Below, piece after piece: positions 5,764-7,001 of a stretch of DNA of 7,001 bases. Each line of letters starts with the position of its first letter. Position 1 is the stretch's first letter. The stretch covers positions 1-7,001 of the forward strand of contig CANCFZ010000127.1 of assembly GCA_947377425.1 (NCBI GenBank), read 5' to 3'. The DNA comes from Flavobacteriaceae bacterium (GTDB lineage: Bacteria > Bacteroidota > Bacteroidia > Flavobacteriales > Flavobacteriaceae). The notes under the pieces were generated by a model. That model worked only from the letters and a program-made list of their open reading frames with translations, was not told the origin of the DNA and searched no databases. Position numbers and translations under genes: made by a program.

Positions 5764-7001
5764 ATGCAAAAATATATTAGCCAACTTAACGAAGCACAAC
5801 AAGAACCAGTTTTACAAAAAGACGGTCCAATGATAATTATCGCTGGTGCCGGTTCGGGTAAAACTCGTGTGCTCACAATTCGTATTGCATATCTAATGAG
5901 TTTAGGTGTTGATGCTTTTAATATCTTAGCATTGACTTTTACCAATAAAGCAGCACGCGAAATGAAAAAGCGTATCTCTGATATTGTTGGAACCAACGAA
6001 GCTAAAAATCTTTGGATGGGAACTTTTCACTCGGTTTTTGCCAGAATCTTAAGAAGTGAAGCCGATAGATTGGGTTATCCGTCTAATTTTACTATTTATG
6101 ATACACAAGATTCGGTTCGATTAATTTCGGCAATTATCAAAGAAATGCAACTAGATAGAGATGTTTATAAACCAAAGCAGGTTTTAAGCCGAATTTCATC
6201 TTATAAAAACTCTTTAATTACCGTAAAAGCATACAACAATAATCCTGAATTGCAGGAACAAGATGCGATGTCTAAAAAACCTCGTTTGGGTGAAATTTAT
6301 GAAAATTATGTAGAACGTTGTTTTAAATCGGGAGCAATGGACTTTGATGATTTATTACTAAAAACCAACGAATTATTGAATCGTTTTCCAGATGTTTTGG
6401 CAAAATATCAAGATAGATTTCGATACATAATGGTAGATGAGTACCAAGATACCAACCATTCGCAGTATTTAATAGTAAGAGCGTTGTCTGATAGATTTCA
6501 AAATATTTGTGTTGTTGGTGATGATGCGCAAAGTATTTATGCCTTTCGTGGAGCAAACATCAATAATATTTTGAATTTCCAGAAAGATTATGAAAATGTT
6601 CAAACTTATCGGTTGGAACAAAATTACCGTTCAACCAAAAATATTGTGGAAGCAGCCAATTCTATAATCGATAAAAATAAAACCAAATTAGATAAAGTCG
6701 TATGGACAGCCAATGATTTTGGAGCCAAAATAAAAGTTCACAGAAGTGTAACTGATGCTGAAGAAGGTCGATTTGTTGCCAGTGAAATATTTGAGCAAAA
6801 GATGCGAAATCAAATGATGAATGGTCAATTTGCCATTTTATATCGTACCAATGCGCAGTCAAGATCTATGGAAGATGCGTTGCGAAAAAGAGATATTCCG
6901 TACAGAATTTATGGTGGATTATCATTCTATCAACGTAAAGAAATTAAAGACGTAATTTGTTATTTACGATTGGTTATCAATCCCAAAGATGAAGAAGCGT
7001 T
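5764..7001 (+). CDS. UvrD/PcrA-type ATP-dependent DNA helicase, N-terminal part (runs off right edge)
   Basis: The frame is open from ATG 5764 to the window edge, giving 412 codons of a protein that normally has 700-800 residues. Superfamily 1A helicase motifs occur in order: Q-motif LNEAQ (8-12), Walker A AGAGSGKTR (27-35), motif Ia TFTNKAAREM (58-67), TFHS (87-90), DFDDLLL (193-199), Walker B/motif II DEYQDTN (225-231), motif III GDDAQSIYAFRGA (252-264), motif IV QNYRS (286-290), and later YRTNAQSR and YGGLSFYQRKEIKD. These enzymes translocate 3'-5' on single-stranded DNA and unwind duplexes in nucleotide excision and mismatch repair or in clearing recombination intermediates. All visible motifs are intact. 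The start is fixed by the Q-motif lying just inside the N-terminus and by the promoter 18 nt upstream. UvrD and PcrA cannot be told apart here because the C-terminal half is missing. Confidence 0.95.
   Translation, partial: MQKYISQLNEAQQEPVLQKDGPMIIIAGAGSGKTRVLTIRIAYLMSLGVDAFNILALTFTNKAAREMKKRISDIVGTNEAKNLWMGTFHSVFARILRSEADRLGYPSNFTIYDTQDSVRLISAIIKEMQLDRDVYKPKQVLSRISSYKNSLITVKAYNNNPELQEQDAMSKKPRLGEIYENYVERCFKSGAMDFDDLLLKTNELLNRFPDVLAKYQDRFRYIMVDEYQDTNHSQYLIVRALSDRFQNICVVGDDAQSIYAFRGANINNILNFQKDYENVQTYRLEQNYRSTKNIVEAANSIIDKNKTKLDKVVWTANDFGAKIKVHRSVTDAEEGRFVASEIFEQKMRNQMMNGQFAILYRTNAQSRSMEDALRKRDIPYRIYGGLSFYQRKEIKDVICYLRLVINPKDEEA

Noticed and set aside
5757..6862. Several minus-strand open frames of 66-79 codons opposite the helicase gene
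   Set aside because: They lie wholly antisense to a gene with intact superfamily 1 motifs and have no family character of their own.
1..7001. A novel defence, mobile or biosynthetic system
   Set aside because: All intact genes are housekeeping or conserved unknowns in normal arrangements, and the only mobile DNA is a dead transposase fragment. I saw no CRISPR-like spaced repeats, tRNA-linked attachment site or toxin-antitoxin pair.

Overview
The window looks like ordinary chromosome of a low-GC member of the Bacteroidota, most likely Flavobacterium or a close relative. The evidence is the strong AT bias, the lack of Shine-Dalgarno sites before most starts, promoters of the Bacteroidota type (TTG, about 20 nt, TAnnTTTG), and several families typical of flavobacteria: a SecDF C-terminus, a DUF4294-type protein, and an ABC-F protein with a degenerate second half. 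The genus is inferred from protein style and was not checked by a search.

Layout, left to right. Positions 1-207 hold the last 68 codons of a SecDF translocase subunit, followed by a clear intrinsic terminator (239-272). Positions 208-889 hold no intact gene. About 323-800 is a decayed, internally deleted IS1182-like transposase on the minus strand, and 805-836 is a perfect 32-bp palindrome that probably terminates the next gene. Positions 890-1978 (minus) encode an M42 metallo-aminopeptidase with all expected metal ligands. It is transcribed away from 2059-2745 (plus), which encodes an exported DUF4294-type protein. Positions 2933-4552 (plus) encode an ABC-F ATPase of YbiT-like layout. It converges on a two-gene minus-strand operon: a small lipoprotein (5116-5631) followed 5 nt later by a one-TM conserved protein (4589-5110). 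From 5764 to the right edge is the N-terminal 412 codons of a UvrD/PcrA-type superfamily 1 DNA helicase, preceded by a near-ideal Bacteroidota promoter.

The genes are mostly housekeeping: protein export, peptide turnover, ribosome-associated ATPase and DNA repair. Apart from the lipoprotein/membrane-protein pair they show no sign of forming one pathway. I saw no CRISPR array, tRNA, rRNA, phage gene or defence cluster, and nothing that amounts to a new system. The points most worth a second look are the paired degeneracy of one ATP site in the ABC-F protein, the collapsed transposase remnant, and the uncharacterised two-gene envelope operon.
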